Origin: Chloroflexota bacterium
Lineage (GTDB): Bacteria > Chloroflexota > Limnocylindria > Limnocylindrales > CSP1-4
Assembly (NCBI GenBank): GCA_021786265.1
Contig: JAJYNP010000144.1
Coordinates: 1 to 64,000 of the forward strand
DNA: 64,000 nt
Direction: 5' to 3'
Position 1 is the stretch's first letter. Each line of letters begins with the position of its first letter. The notes below the pieces were generated by a model that saw only the letters and a list, made by a program, of their open reading frames with translations, was not told the DNA's origin and ran no database searches. A program made the position numbers and the translations under genes. Below are positions 36,140-45,800 of the stretch, piece after piece.

Positions 36140-38049
36140 CCGGCCCGGGCCGCCCGCCGGTGCCAGCGGCCGCCCCCACCATGCCCGCCACACCCGCCAC
36201 CCCCGCCACGTCGCTTCGGGCGTTCGTCGAGGAGCTCGTCCGGAGCGGCGTCCGTGACGTCGTCGTCTGCCCCGGCTCGCGCTCGACACCCCTCGCCCTC
36301 GCGCTCCGGGCGGACCCCGCGATCCGGACCTGGCTCCACCTCGACGAGCGCGCCGGCGCGTACCTCGCGCTGGGCGTCGCGAAGGGAACGCGCCGTCCAA
36401 GTGCGATCCTGGGCACCTCCGGGACGGCCGTCGTGAACATGGCACCGGCGGTCGTCGAGGCCCGGTACGGGCGAGTCCCGCTCGTCGTTCTGACCGCCGA
36501 CCGGCCGCCCGAGCTGCGCGACCGCGGCGCGCCGCAGGCGATCGACCAGGACCACCTGTTCGGCCGTTTCGCCAAGTGGTTCGTGGAGCTGCCCGTCCCC
36601 GAAGTCGGGGCGGCCGCCCTCGCGCACCTCCGGGGGGTCGTCGGCCGGGCGGTCGCGACCGCGGTGGAGGCACCGGCCGGGCCGGTGCAGATCAACCTGC
36701 CGTACCGCGAGCCGCTCGTTCCCGACGGGGACCTGCGGCCGCCGGCAGCCACCCGGGCGGTCGATCCGCCCCCATACGTCCGCCTCGCGCCCGGGATCCG
36801 GATGCTCGACCAGCCAGCGCTCGACGAGCTCGCCGGGCGCCTCGCGGCCTCGGCGCGGCCGCTGATCGTGTGCGGGCCGCTCGACGCTCCCGGGTTCGCC
36901 CGCGCGGTCGCCCGCCTGGGGGCGGCGATCGGAGCACCGATCCTGGCGGATGGCATCGCCAACGTCCGGCTCGGGCCCCACGACCGTTCGCACGTCATCG
37001 TCCGCCACGACGCGATCGTCCGCTCGCGAGCGTTCCGCGACGCGCACGCGGCCGATCTCGTCATCCGGTTCGGCGGCACGCCCACCTCGAAGGCGCTCCT
37101 CGAGATGCTCGGCGAGCAGCGGGCGCCCCAGGTCGTCGTCGACGATGGCGGCTGGACGGAGCCGACGCTCCTCGCCGCCACGATCGCGCACGCCGATCCC
37201 GCCTGGCTGGCGGCCGCCCTTGCCGAGCGACTCGAGCAGTGGGGCGGCCGCGGGGGACGCGCCCCGGGATGGGCCCCGGCACGCGCCCCGGAACGCGCCC
37301 CGGGATCGGCAGGGAACCAGCAGGCGATCGATCCGAGTTCGCCTGGCGCCTGGCTCGACGACTGGCTGGCCGCTGACCTGACCGCCGACGCCGCGATCCG
37401 CACTTGGCTCGCCGGACTCGACGAGCCGTTCGAGGGCTCGGCGTTCAGCGAGCTCGAGGGGGTGCTGCCCGACGGGGCGGTCCTGTACGCGGGCAACAGC
37501 ATGCCCGTCCGCGATCTCGACGCGTTCCTCGCCGCCGGCGAGGCGGCGGTCCGCTGCCTGGCCAACCGCGGCGCGAACGGGATCGACGGGGTCGTCTCGT
37601 CGGCCCTCGGGGCCGCGACCGCCGGGCCGGTCGTGCTCGTCGTGGGCGACGTGTCGTTCATCCACGACCTGAACGCGCTCGTCGGCGCCCGGCTGAACCG
37701 GATCTCGGCCACGATCGTCCTCGTCAACAACGACGGCGGCGGGATCTTCTCGTTCCTGCTCCAGGCGGACACCGAGCGCCCCGGGGTCGGGCTCCCCGAG
37801 CACTTCGAGGACCTGTTCGGGACGCCCCATGGGATCGACGTGGGGCCGATCGTGACGGCCTTCGGCGGCGAGCACGAGCTGGTGGGGCCGGGCCAGATCG
37901 GGCCGGCGGTGCGCGACTCGCTCGGTCGACCGGGGGTCCAGGTGCTCGAGCTGCGCACGGAGCGACGCCGGAACGTCGAACTCCATCGCGCCTGCCAGGC
38001 CGCCGTCGAGGCGGCTCTCGGGCAGCTTGGCCGGACCGCTGCGCGATGA
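36136..38049 (+). CDS. menD: SEPHCHC synthase (2-succinyl-5-enolpyruvyl-6-hydroxy-3-cyclohexene-1-carboxylate synthase)
   Basis: This thiamine-diphosphate enzyme condenses isochorismate with 2-oxoglutarate. The 637-residue chain has the N-terminal pyrimidine-binding domain ([19 protein letters not shown] about residue 40; [16 protein letters not shown]), a central domain and the C-terminal ThDP domain with [14 protein letters not shown] and [14 protein letters not shown] (about 500-545), the MenD signature. An Ala/Pro/Thr-rich run of about 25 residues opens the protein. There is a low-complexity Pro/Ala/Gly insertion near residues 370-395. It overlaps menF and menH. Confidence 0.94.
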   Translation: MTGPGRPPVPAAAPTMPATPATPATSLRAFVEELVRSGVRDVVVCPGSRSTPLALALRADPAIRTWLHLDERAGAYLALGVAKGTRRPSAILGTSGTAVVNMAPAVVEARYGRVPLVVLTADRPPELRDRGAPQAIDQDHLFGRFAKWFVELPVPEVGAAALAHLRGVVGRAVATAVEAPAGPVQINLPYREPLVPDGDLRPPAATRAVDPPPYVRLAPGIRMLDQPALDELAGRLAASARPLIVCGPLDAPGFARAVARLGAAIGAPILADGIANVRLGPHDRSHVIVRHDAIVRSRAFRDAHAADLVIRFGGTPTSKALLEMLGEQRAPQVVVDDGGWTEPTLLAATIAHADPAWLAAALAERLEQWGGRGGRAPGWAPARAPERAPGSAGNQQAIDPSSPGAWLDDWLAADLTADAAIRTWLAGLDEPFEGSAFSELEGVLPDGAVLYAGNSMPVRDLDAFLAAGEAAVRCLANRGANGIDGVVSSALGAATAGPVVLVVGDVSFIHDLNALVGARLNRISATIVLVNNDGGGIFSFLLQADTERPGVGLPEHFEDLFGTPHGIDVGPIVTAFGGEHELVGPGQIGPAVRDSLGRPGVQVLELRTERRRNVELHRACQAAVEAALGQLGRTAAR

Positions 38050-38972
38050 GCTCGCTCGTCGTCGACGGGCTCCGTCTGGCCTTCCGGATCGGCGGCGACG
38101 GCCCGCCGATCCTGCTCCTCCACGGCTTCACCGGGCGCGGTTCCGACTGGGCCCGCTTCCTGCCGGCCCTCCGCCGGCGCCACCGCACGATCGTCGTCGA
38201 CCTGCCGGGCCACGGCCGCTCCGGGGCACCGCCCGACCCGGCCCGGCACGGGCTCGAGCCGACGGCCGCCGATCTCGCGGCGCTCCTGCGGACGCTCGAC
38301 GCCGTCCCGGCCGCGGTCCTCGGCTACTCGATGGGGGCCCGGGTCGCCCTCCGCCTCGCCCTCGACCACCCGCTGGTGGTGGAGCGGCTCGTCCTGGAGA
38401 GCCCGTCGGCCGGTATCGCCGACCCTGCCGAGCGTGCCCGGCGGCGCGCCCGGGACGAGGCGCTCGCCCGGCTCGTGGAGCAGGACGGGATCGGCGCCTT
38501 CGTCGATGCCTGGGAGGCGCAGCCGCTGTTCGCCAGCCAGGCAGGGCTCAGTCCGTCGGTGCGGGCGGATCTGCGTCGCCGGCGCCTCGCCAATCGACCG
38601 GCCGGGCTGGCGGCCAGCCTGCGCTGGGCAGGGCAGGGGACGATGACGCCCGTGCACGAGCGGCTGGGCGAGATCAGCGTGCCGGCGCTCGTCATCGCCG
38701 GCGTGCTCGATCCGGCCGGCCTGGCACGGGCGACGGCGATCGCCGCGGCGATCCACGGGGCGAGGCTGGCGACCATCGACGAGGCCGGCCATGCGCCCCA
38801 TCTCGAGCGTCCGGAGGCCTTCCGCCGGCTGATCGTCGGCTTCCTGGATGGCACCCCCGGATCGAGCGCCAGCCCCGCCCCGGCTCGGGCACCGGCACCG
38901 GCTCCGGCACTGGCACCGATACCCGCAGCAGCTCCAGCAGTCCCGGCACCGAAGAGGAGACGACCGCAATGA
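38046..38972 (+). CDS. menH: SHCHC synthase, alpha/beta hydrolase
   Basis: This 308-residue alpha/beta-hydrolase probably eliminates pyruvate from SEPHCHC to form SHCHC. The family motifs are [14 protein letters not shown] (about residues 22-35), [15 protein letters not shown], the nucleophile elbow [14 protein letters not shown] (about 94-107) and the final His in [15 protein letters not shown] tail of roughly 45 residues made of alternating Ala and Pro ends in KRRRPQ and does not belong to the fold. Its place between menD and menB, with ATGA overlaps on both sides, supports MenH over an unrelated hydrolase. Confidence 0.88.
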   Translation: MSSLVVDGLRLAFRIGGDGPPILLLHGFTGRGSDWARFLPALRRRHRTIVVDLPGHGRSGAPPDPARHGLEPTAADLAALLRTLDAVPAAVLGYSMGARVALRLALDHPLVVERLVLESPSAGIADPAERARRRARDEALARLVEQDGIGAFVDAWEAQPLFASQAGLSPSVRADLRRRRLANRPAGLAASLRWAGQGTMTPVHERLGEISVPALVIAGVLDPAGLARATAIAAAIHGARLATIDEAGHAPHLERPEAFRRLIVGFLDGTPGSSASPAPARAPAPAPALAPIPAAAPAVPAPKRRRPQ

Positions 38973-39790
38973 CCGCCGCCTGGACGAAGGTCCGCGACGA
39001 CAGCGACATCATCTACGAGCACTCCGGGACGGGGATCGCCAGGATGACGATCAACCGGCCCGAGGTGCGCAACGCCTTCCGGCCCCAGACCGTCAACCAG
39101 CTGATCGATGCCTTCCGCGACGCGCGCGACGACCCCTCGATCGGCGTGGCGCTGCTCACCGGGGCGGGCGACGCGGCCTTCTGCTCCGGCGGCGACCAAC
39201 GCCACAAGAGCGCCGGCGGGTACCTTGACAGCGAAGGGGTCGCCCGGCTCAACGTGCTCGATCTGCAGCGCCTGATCCGCTCATTGCCGATCCCGGTGAT
39301 CGCGCTCGTCAACGGCTACGCGATCGGTGGCGGGCACGTCCTCCACCTCGTGTGCGACCTGACGATCGCCGCCGAGAACGCGGTCTTCGGCCAGACCGGG
39401 CCCCGGGTCGGCTCGTTCGATGCCGGCTACGGGGTCGGTCTGCTGGCCCGGACGGTCGGCCAGAAGCGCGCCCGCGAGATCTGGTACCTGTGCCGCCAGT
39501 ACAGCGCCCGGCAGGCGCTCGAGATGGGCCTGGTGAACGCGGTTGTCCCGCTCGCCGAGCTGGAGGCGGAGGGGATCCGCTGGGCGAGCGAGATCCTGGA
39601 GAAGAGCCCGACCGCGATCCGCTTCCTCAAGCGCGCGTTCAACGCCGACACGGACGGGATGGCCGGGCTCCAGGAGCTCGCCGGCGACGCGACGATGCTG
39701 TTCTACCTGACCGAGGAGGCGCACGAGGGGAGCCGGGCGTTCCTCGAGAAGCGTCCGCCGGACTTCTCGCGCTTCCCGCGACGTCCGTGA
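38969..39790 (+). CDS. menB: 1,4-dihydroxy-2-naphthoyl-CoA synthase
   Basis: This crotonase-fold enzyme closes the naphthoquinone ring from o-succinylbenzoyl-CoA. The 273-residue product has the diagnostic [15 protein letters not shown] (about residues 69-83), [20 protein letters not shown] (oxyanion hole) and [15 protein letters not shown]. It also has the family's C-terminal [20 protein letters not shown] and [14 protein letters not shown]. The start at 38969 overlaps menH. The presence of MenB, with MenF, D, H, C and E, fixes the classical (not futalosine) menaquinone route. Confidence 0.95.
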   Translation: MTAAWTKVRDDSDIIYEHSGTGIARMTINRPEVRNAFRPQTVNQLIDAFRDARDDPSIGVALLTGAGDAAFCSGGDQRHKSAGGYLDSEGVARLNVLDLQRLIRSLPIPVIALVNGYAIGGGHVLHLVCDLTIAAENAVFGQTGPRVGSFDAGYGVGLLARTVGQKRAREIWYLCRQYSARQALEMGLVNAVVPLAELEAEGIRWASEILEKSPTAIRFLKRAFNADTDGMAGLQELAGDATMLFYLTEEAHEGSRAFLEKRPPDFSRFPRRP

Positions 39791-39891
39791 CGGGCTCACT
39801 GACGATGGCCACGGCCAGGCCCTCTTCCCTGCGCGCCCGGCTTCTTGCCTTCGTCGCGGGCCTCGCGCTCGACGCCCACGCGCAGGTTTGA
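39787..39891 (+). CDS. Possible 34-residue open frame between menB and menC
   Basis: A GTG at 39787 overlaps the menB stop in the same GTGA manner seen elsewhere. It opens a short frame with a basic stretch and a hydrophobic run [13 protein letters not shown], ending 12 bases before menC. It matches nothing I know. It could be a small membrane peptide, a remnant, or chance. No menA (prenyltransferase) is present in the window. Confidence 0.22.
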   Translation: MTGSLTMATARPSSLRARLLAFVAGLALDAHAQV

Positions 39892-39903
39892 GGCACTGGC
39901 GCC

Positions 39904-41169
39904 GTGCTGATCCGTCGGGTCGAGCTCCAGCTCCTCGCGGTCCCGTTCCGGGCGCCGGTCGTCGCGACCGGCCGGACGTGGACCGAGCGGCGGCTGGCGC
40001 TCGTGCGGCTCATCGGCGACCATGACCTCGAGGGCGTCGGCGAGATCGCCATCGAGGCGGATCCGGTCGCGGACGCAACGGGCGCCCAGCCCGGAGCGGG
40101 CGCCGAGCCCGGACCTGGCGCCGGGTCGGCGCCGGCGGACGCCCTGGCGCTCCTGGCGGAAGCACTGGCGGAGGCGCTGCGTGGCGCGCTCGTCGGGGTC
40201 GATGTGGTCGACGCGGCGGGGACCGCCCGGCGGCTCTCGGTCCTCGTCCGGGCGATCCGTCGCGATCCGCTGGCCGGCCTCGGGCAGATGGTCGGCTCCG
40301 GCCAGCCGCGCGGCCAGGCATGGACGGCCGGCTTCGGGCGCGCCGTCCGAGCCGGCGCCGAGGCGGCCGTTCTCGACCTTCGCGGCCGGACGCTCGGACG
40401 GCCGGTCCGCGACCTGCTGGGCGCAGGCGGGCGCGCCGAGGTCGCGGTCAACGGTCTCGTCACCGCCGCCGCGCCGGACGCGGCCGCCCGGGAGGCTGCG
40501 GCGCTGGTCGCGACCGGGTACCGGTCGCTGAAGGTCAAGGTGGGCCATGAGCGCACCCTCGACGGGCTGGTCGAGCGGGTGGGGGCCGTCCGGTTCGCGG
40601 TCGGGCCGGGCGTGCAGCTGCGGCTCGACGCCAATGGCGCCTGGAGCGAGGCGCAGGCGATCCGCTCGGCCCGCGCGCTCGGCCAGGTCGAGCCCGAGTA
40701 TGTCGAGCAGCCGATCGCGCCACGGCTGGGATCGGCGGCGCTGGCGCGGGTGCGGCGCGGATCGCCGGTCGCGATTGCCGCCGACGAGTCGGTGACCGGT
40801 CCGGTGGCGGCCGCCCGGCTCGTCCGCGCAGGTGCGGTCGACGTCCTGATCGTGAAGCCGGCGCGGGTGGGCGGACCGAGCGTGGCGCTCGGGATCGCGG
40901 CCGATGCCGCTGGCCACGGGGTCGGGGTCGTCGTCTCGACGATGTTCGAGACAGGGATCGGGCTCGCCGGCGCGCTTCATGTGGCGGCCGTGTTGCCGGG
41001 CCCGGACCGTGCCCACGGCCTTGGGACGGCAAACCTGCTCGTCTCCGATCTCCTTGCCGGGGGGCCGCACGTTGCGCGCGGGCGGCTGGCGGTCCCGGCC
41101 GGGCCGGGTCTCGGCGTCGCGCTTGACGAGCCGGCGATCGAGCGCTTCTCGTTCGGGGTGACGCGATGA
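39904..41169 (+). CDS. menC: o-Succinylbenzoate synthase
   Basis: This enolase-superfamily enzyme dehydrates SHCHC to o-succinylbenzoate. The 421-residue chain begins with the capping domain (LIRRVELQLLAVPFRAPVVATG) and continues as a barrel. It carries the Lys pair LKVKVG (about residue 205) and metal-ligand runs LRLDANGAW (Asp), YVEQPIAP (Glu) and IAADESVTG (Asp), with a later VDVLIVKPARVGG Lys. A Gly/Ala/Pro-rich insertion occupies about residues 55-80. It starts with GTG at 39904 and overlaps menE by ATGA. Confidence 0.9.
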   Translation: MLIRRVELQLLAVPFRAPVVATGRTWTERRLALVRLIGDHDLEGVGEIAIEADPVADATGAQPGAGAEPGPGAGSAPADALALLAEALAEALRGALVGVDVVDAAGTARRLSVLVRAIRRDPLAGLGQMVGSGQPRGQAWTAGFGRAVRAGAEAAVLDLRGRTLGRPVRDLLGAGGRAEVAVNGLVTAAAPDAAAREAAALVATGYRSLKVKVGHERTLDGLVERVGAVRFAVGPGVQLRLDANGAWSEAQAIRSARALGQVEPEYVEQPIAPRLGSAALARVRRGSPVAIAADESVTGPVAAARLVRAGAVDVLIVKPARVGGPSVALGIAADAAGHGVGVVVSTMFETGIGLAGALHVAAVLPGPDRAHGLGTANLLVSDLLAGGPHVARGRLAVPAGPGLGVALDEPAIERFSFGVTR

Positions 41170-42803
41170 GCCCGCGTTCGGCAGGACGGACGGCACGATC
41201 GCCGGGCCCGGTCGGCGGCTTCAGGGCCGGGCCGGCAGGCGGGCTGGTGGCCGATTGGCTGCTCGAGGTCGCGCGGGCGACTCCGGACCGCCCGGCGGTG
41301 ATCGACGACGCGGGGACGCGCTGGACGTTCGCCGAGCTGTCGGCGGCGGCCCGCCGCCTGGCGCTGGGCCTCGACGCGACGGGAGTGCGGGCGGGCGACC
41401 GTGTCGCGGCGCTCCTCGCTGACGGAGCACCGTTCGTGGCCCTCGTCCACGCCTCACGCCTGCTGGGCACCGTACTCGTCCCGCTCAACCGGCGGGCGAT
41501 GCCGGCGGAGCTCGGCCCCCAGCTGGCCGAGGCGGGCGCGCGCGTCCTCGTGTGCGACGGGACCACGGCCGTGGCGGCCCGGGCGGCGAGCGGTTCGGCC
41601 GGTGCGGCGAGCGGTTCGGCCGGTGAGCCGGAACCGCTCGTGCTCGGCGTCGACGAGCTCGAGCGCCTCGGCGCCAGGCCGGACCGCGGCTGGACGGACC
41701 GGCTGCGGGACGTGGTCGAGCTCGCGGCACCGGCCACGATCGTCTTCACGTCGGGCACGACCGGACGCCCGAAAGGAGCGATCCTCAGCCACGGCAACCA
41801 GCGGGCGAGCGCGACTGCGTGGGCGGCCTTTCTCCGACCGCGCCCGAGTGATCGCTGGCTCTCCTGCCTGCCCTGCTATCACGTCGCCGGCCTGGCGATG
41901 ATCGATCGCGCAGTGCACTGGGGTGTGCCGCTCGTCGTGCACCGCCGGTTCGATCCCGCTGCCGTCGCCCGGGCCCTCGTGGACGACGAGGTGAGCCACC
42001 TGTCGCTCGTGGCGACGATGCTCCGGGGGCTGCTCGATGCAGAGGAGGGACGGCCGGTGCCGGCAGCGCTCCGGGCGATCCTCCTCGGTGGCGGTCCGAC
42101 CCCGGCGCCGCTCGTGCGTGAGGCGGTCGGGCGCGGGTTCCCGGTCGTGCCGACGTACGGGCTGACAGAGACGGCATCCGGGGTGGTGGCGCTGCTGGCC
42201 AGGGATGCGGCGCTCCGCCCCGGGTCGGCCGGGTGGCCGCTGCCGGGGGTCGAGCTCGCGATCAGCGCCCGGGACCACGACGAGCGGAGCCTGCCGGAGC
42301 CTCCCGACGCCCACGCCCGGCCCGGCGAGATCGGCGAGATCCTCGTCCGCGGGCCGATGGTCTTCGCCGGCTACGACGGACGGCCCGCCGAGACGGCCGC
42401 GGCGCTCGCCGACGGCTGGCTGCGGACCGGCGATCTCGGCGCGGTCGACGAGGCCGGGTGCCTGACGGTCGTCGACCGGCGGGACGACCTGCTTGTCTCG
42501 GGTGGCGAGAACGTCTACCCCGCCGAGATCGAGGCGGTCCTCCTCGCCCACTCCGCAGTCGACGACGCCGCGGTCGTCGGCCGCCCGGATGCACGCTGGG
42601 GATCGGTGCCGGTCGCGCTGGTCGTCGCCCGGCCCGGCTTCCCGGTCGACTCCGACGAGCTGATCGCGCACTGTCGCGCCCGGCTCGCCGCCTACAAGGT
42701 GCCGGTCGCCGTCCGGCTCGTGGCCGCGCTGCCCCGGTCCGGAGGCGGCAAGCTGCTCCGACGGGAGGTGCGCGCGATGCTGACGGACGACAACGAAGCC
42801 TGA
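41166..42803 (+). CDS. menE: o-Succinylbenzoate-CoA ligase
   Basis: This 545-residue acyl-adenylate-forming enzyme activates o-succinylbenzoate with ATP and CoA. The P-loop motif TIVFTSGTTGRPKGAILSH is near residue 192, VPTYGLTETASG near 330, GWLRTGDLGAVDEAG near 418 and the C-terminal Lys in LPRSGGGKLLRREVR near 527. A 12-base repeat near 41585-41625 encodes repeated Ala-Ser-Gly units. It is the last gene of the men operon. Seventy bases later, without an intervening promoter that I can see, the RHS-type frame begins. Confidence 0.92.
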   Translation: MSPRSAGRTARSPGPVGGFRAGPAGGLVADWLLEVARATPDRPAVIDDAGTRWTFAELSAAARRLALGLDATGVRAGDRVAALLADGAPFVALVHASRLLGTVLVPLNRRAMPAELGPQLAEAGARVLVCDGTTAVAARAASGSAGAASGSAGEPEPLVLGVDELERLGARPDRGWTDRLRDVVELAAPATIVFTSGTTGRPKGAILSHGNQRASATAWAAFLRPRPSDRWLSCLPCYHVAGLAMIDRAVHWGVPLVVHRRFDPAAVARALVDDEVSHLSLVATMLRGLLDAEEGRPVPAALRAILLGGGPTPAPLVREAVGRGFPVVPTYGLTETASGVVALLARDAALRPGSAGWPLPGVELAISARDHDERSLPEPPDAHARPGEIGEILVRGPMVFAGYDGRPAETAAALADGWLRTGDLGAVDEAGCLTVVDRRDDLLVSGGENVYPAEIEAVLLAHSAVDDAAVVGRPDARWGSVPVALVVARPGFPVDSDELIAHCRARLAAYKVPVAVRLVAALPRSGGGKLLRREVRAMLTDDNEA

Positions 42804-42872
42804 CCGAGAGTCGCCCGATCCGGACACCGGCTGGCGGCAGCTCGACCGGGCGGCAACTACACGGGCTCGATC

Positions 42873-45800
42873 GTGGCCCAGGGCAACGGCTACCAGGCCG
42901 GCTCGGGCGCGCTCTACAGCTTCAACGCGGTCTTCACGGGCTCCTACACCGTGGCCGCACCGGGCGACGTCGCCTTCAACTTCTACTCCGACGACGGCTT
43001 CATCTTCGGGGCCGGCGGCGGGGCCGTCCGCGTCGGCGGCGCGGACTGGAACCCGCCCGCGTCGGGGGTCACGCCGTTCGAGGGCTACCCGGTCATGGGC
43101 GCCTATAACGGACCCACCTCGCCGGTCGCCAACCAGGTCACCGTGCACTTCCCGGCGGCGGGCGTCTACCTCTACGAGATCGACTACTCGGAGTGCTGCG
43201 GCGGCCAGCTCGTGCTCACCACCGCCAACGCGGCGTCGGGCCTCGGCGTCCCGCCGACCGGCTCCCTGAGCCTCAGCCCGACGAGCGTGACCGCCCGCCC
43301 GATCGGCCAGGCGCAGTCGTTCACCGTGCAGGCGATGGACGTCTCGGGCGCCCCGGTCGCCGACCTGCCGGTCACCCTCATCGTGAGCGGCGCGAACTCG
43401 CTGACCCTCACCGCCACCACCGATGCCGCAGGGCTCGCGGACTTCAGCTACACGGGCCAGACCGTGGGCACCGACGAGGTCGAGGCCAACGCCGCGATCA
43501 GCGCCCTGCCCGCAGTCTCCAACGCCGTGGCGGTGCCCTGGCTCGCCGCGCCGCCGGCACCGGTGATCGGCGCGGTCAGCCCGCCAGAGGGGACCGTGGT
43601 CACGGCGCCCGTGCCGATCGGCGCCTCGATCACGCCACCGGCCGGCCAGACCATCGCGTCCTGGTCGGTCAGCCGGCGCTGTGCGGGCGCCACCAGCGAC
43701 ACCGCGATCGCCTCGGGCAGCGGCGATCCACCGGCCACGCTCGCCACGTTCGACCCGACGCTGCTCCCGAACGGCGCCTGCGTCGTGACGGTCAGCGCCA
43801 CGGCCTCGGGTGGCGGCACGCAGAGCACGACGCTCGATCTCGTCGTGGACGGGGCCCTGAAGCTCGGCCGCTACGAGCTGACCTACCAGGATCTCTCGGT
43901 GCCGATCGGCGGGATCCCCATCCAGGTCCTGCGCACCTACGACAGCTTCGACAAGAGCGCCGGCGACTTCGGGGTCGGCTGGCGGCTGCAGCTCTCCGAC
44001 TTCCGCGTCTCGACCAACGGCCCGCTCGGCGCCGGCGGCTGGAGCCAGTACAACACGAGCTGCGCGCTCTTCCTCTGCACCACCGCCTTCGCCACCAGCG
44101 CCCCCCACTACGTCACAGTCACCTGGCCCAACGGCCACCAGGAGATCTTCGACTTCACCCCCGATGGCGGCTCGAACCTCTTCTGGTTCGGCACGCCGCG
44201 CTTCACGGGGCGCCCGGGGACCACCTCGACCCTCGCGATCGTGGGTGTCAGCAACGTCGCCTACGGCGGCGACGGCAACCTGTATGCGGGGGTGGTCGCC
44301 TCCGGCAGCCCACTCGATCCGGTCCAGTTCACGCTCACCGCCAAGGACGGCACGGTCTACCTGCTCGACCGGAACCTCGGGCTGATCTCCGCCACCGACC
44401 GCAACGGCAACACGGTCACCGTGAACGCGACGGGCATCCATTCTTCGCTCGGGCCGTCGGTGAGTTTCACCCGCGACGCCGCGGGGCGCATCAGCGCGAT
44501 CACCGATCCGGCCGGCAAGACTATCTCGTATGCGACCGACGCCGCGGGCGACCTGACCGCCGTTACCGACCAGGACGGCCACACCGTCACCTACAGCTAC
44601 GACACCGCCCACGACCTGCTGTTGGCGAAGGACCCCGCCGGTCACCCGATCCGCACCCTCACCTACGGCCCCGACGGGCGGCTCGCGAGCGTCACCGATG
44701 GGGCCGGCAACACGACCACGATCAGCGACGACGTGGCGGGCCGCCAGGAGGTCGTCACCTCGCCCGACGGTGCGCTCACGACGATCGCGACGTTCGACGA
44801 CCGGGGCGACCCACTCCAGATCGACCAGGTCACCGGTGGCCGGACCCTCACCACGCGCTACACCTACGACACCCTGGGGCACGTCCTCTCGAAGACCGAC
44901 CCGCTGGGCCACGGCACGACCTTGACCTGGGACGCTGCGGGGAATCCCACCAGCGTTACGGTGCCTGGCGGGGGCATGTGGTCGTTTGCCTACAACAGCT
45001 TCGGGCAGGTCACCTCGGTGACCGATCCCGCCGGTGCGCAGTCCGAGGCGTTCGGCTACGACGGCGCAGGCAACCTCATAACCCAGACGTTCGCCGACGG
45101 CACGAAGGACACCTACGGCTATGATCCCGCCGGCTGGCTGACATCGATGACCGATGCGAACACCCACACCACGACCTATGGCGCGTCGCCCACCGGCCAG
45201 GTCACCTCCGTGACCACCCCGGACGGTCGGACCACCACCTATGGCTACGACGCCGACGGCGGTCTGCAGACCACCACCGACCCGACCGGCGCCACCACCA
45301 CCTTCGGCTACGACGCGGCGGGCAACCTCACCTCGGTCACCGACGCGCTCGGCCATACCCGCTCGTACACCTACGACTACGCGGAGAACGTCACCTCGAT
45401 GACCGACCCCGACGGCCACACCGCCACGTACACCTACGACGCGGCCGGGCGGCTCGCGAGCGCCACCGACCGCGATGGCCAGACGACGACCTACGGCTAC
45501 GACGTCTTCGGCAACGTGACGAGCGTCACGCTCCCGGATGGATCCGTCAGCAGCTACACGTACGACCCTCTGGGGCGTCTCACCGAGGCCGACAACCCCG
45601 ACGCCACGCTCACCTTTACGTACGATGACGCGGGGTCCCTCACCGGACAGACGAGCGCGGGAACGGCCACGTCCTCGCAGCCCACGGTGACCCTTGGGTT
45701 CGGGCGCGACGCGGCCGGACGCCTCGCCTCGGTCACCGCCCCCTGGGGCACGACCACGCTCTCCTACGACGCTGACAGCCGGCTCTCCCAGCTCGTCGAT

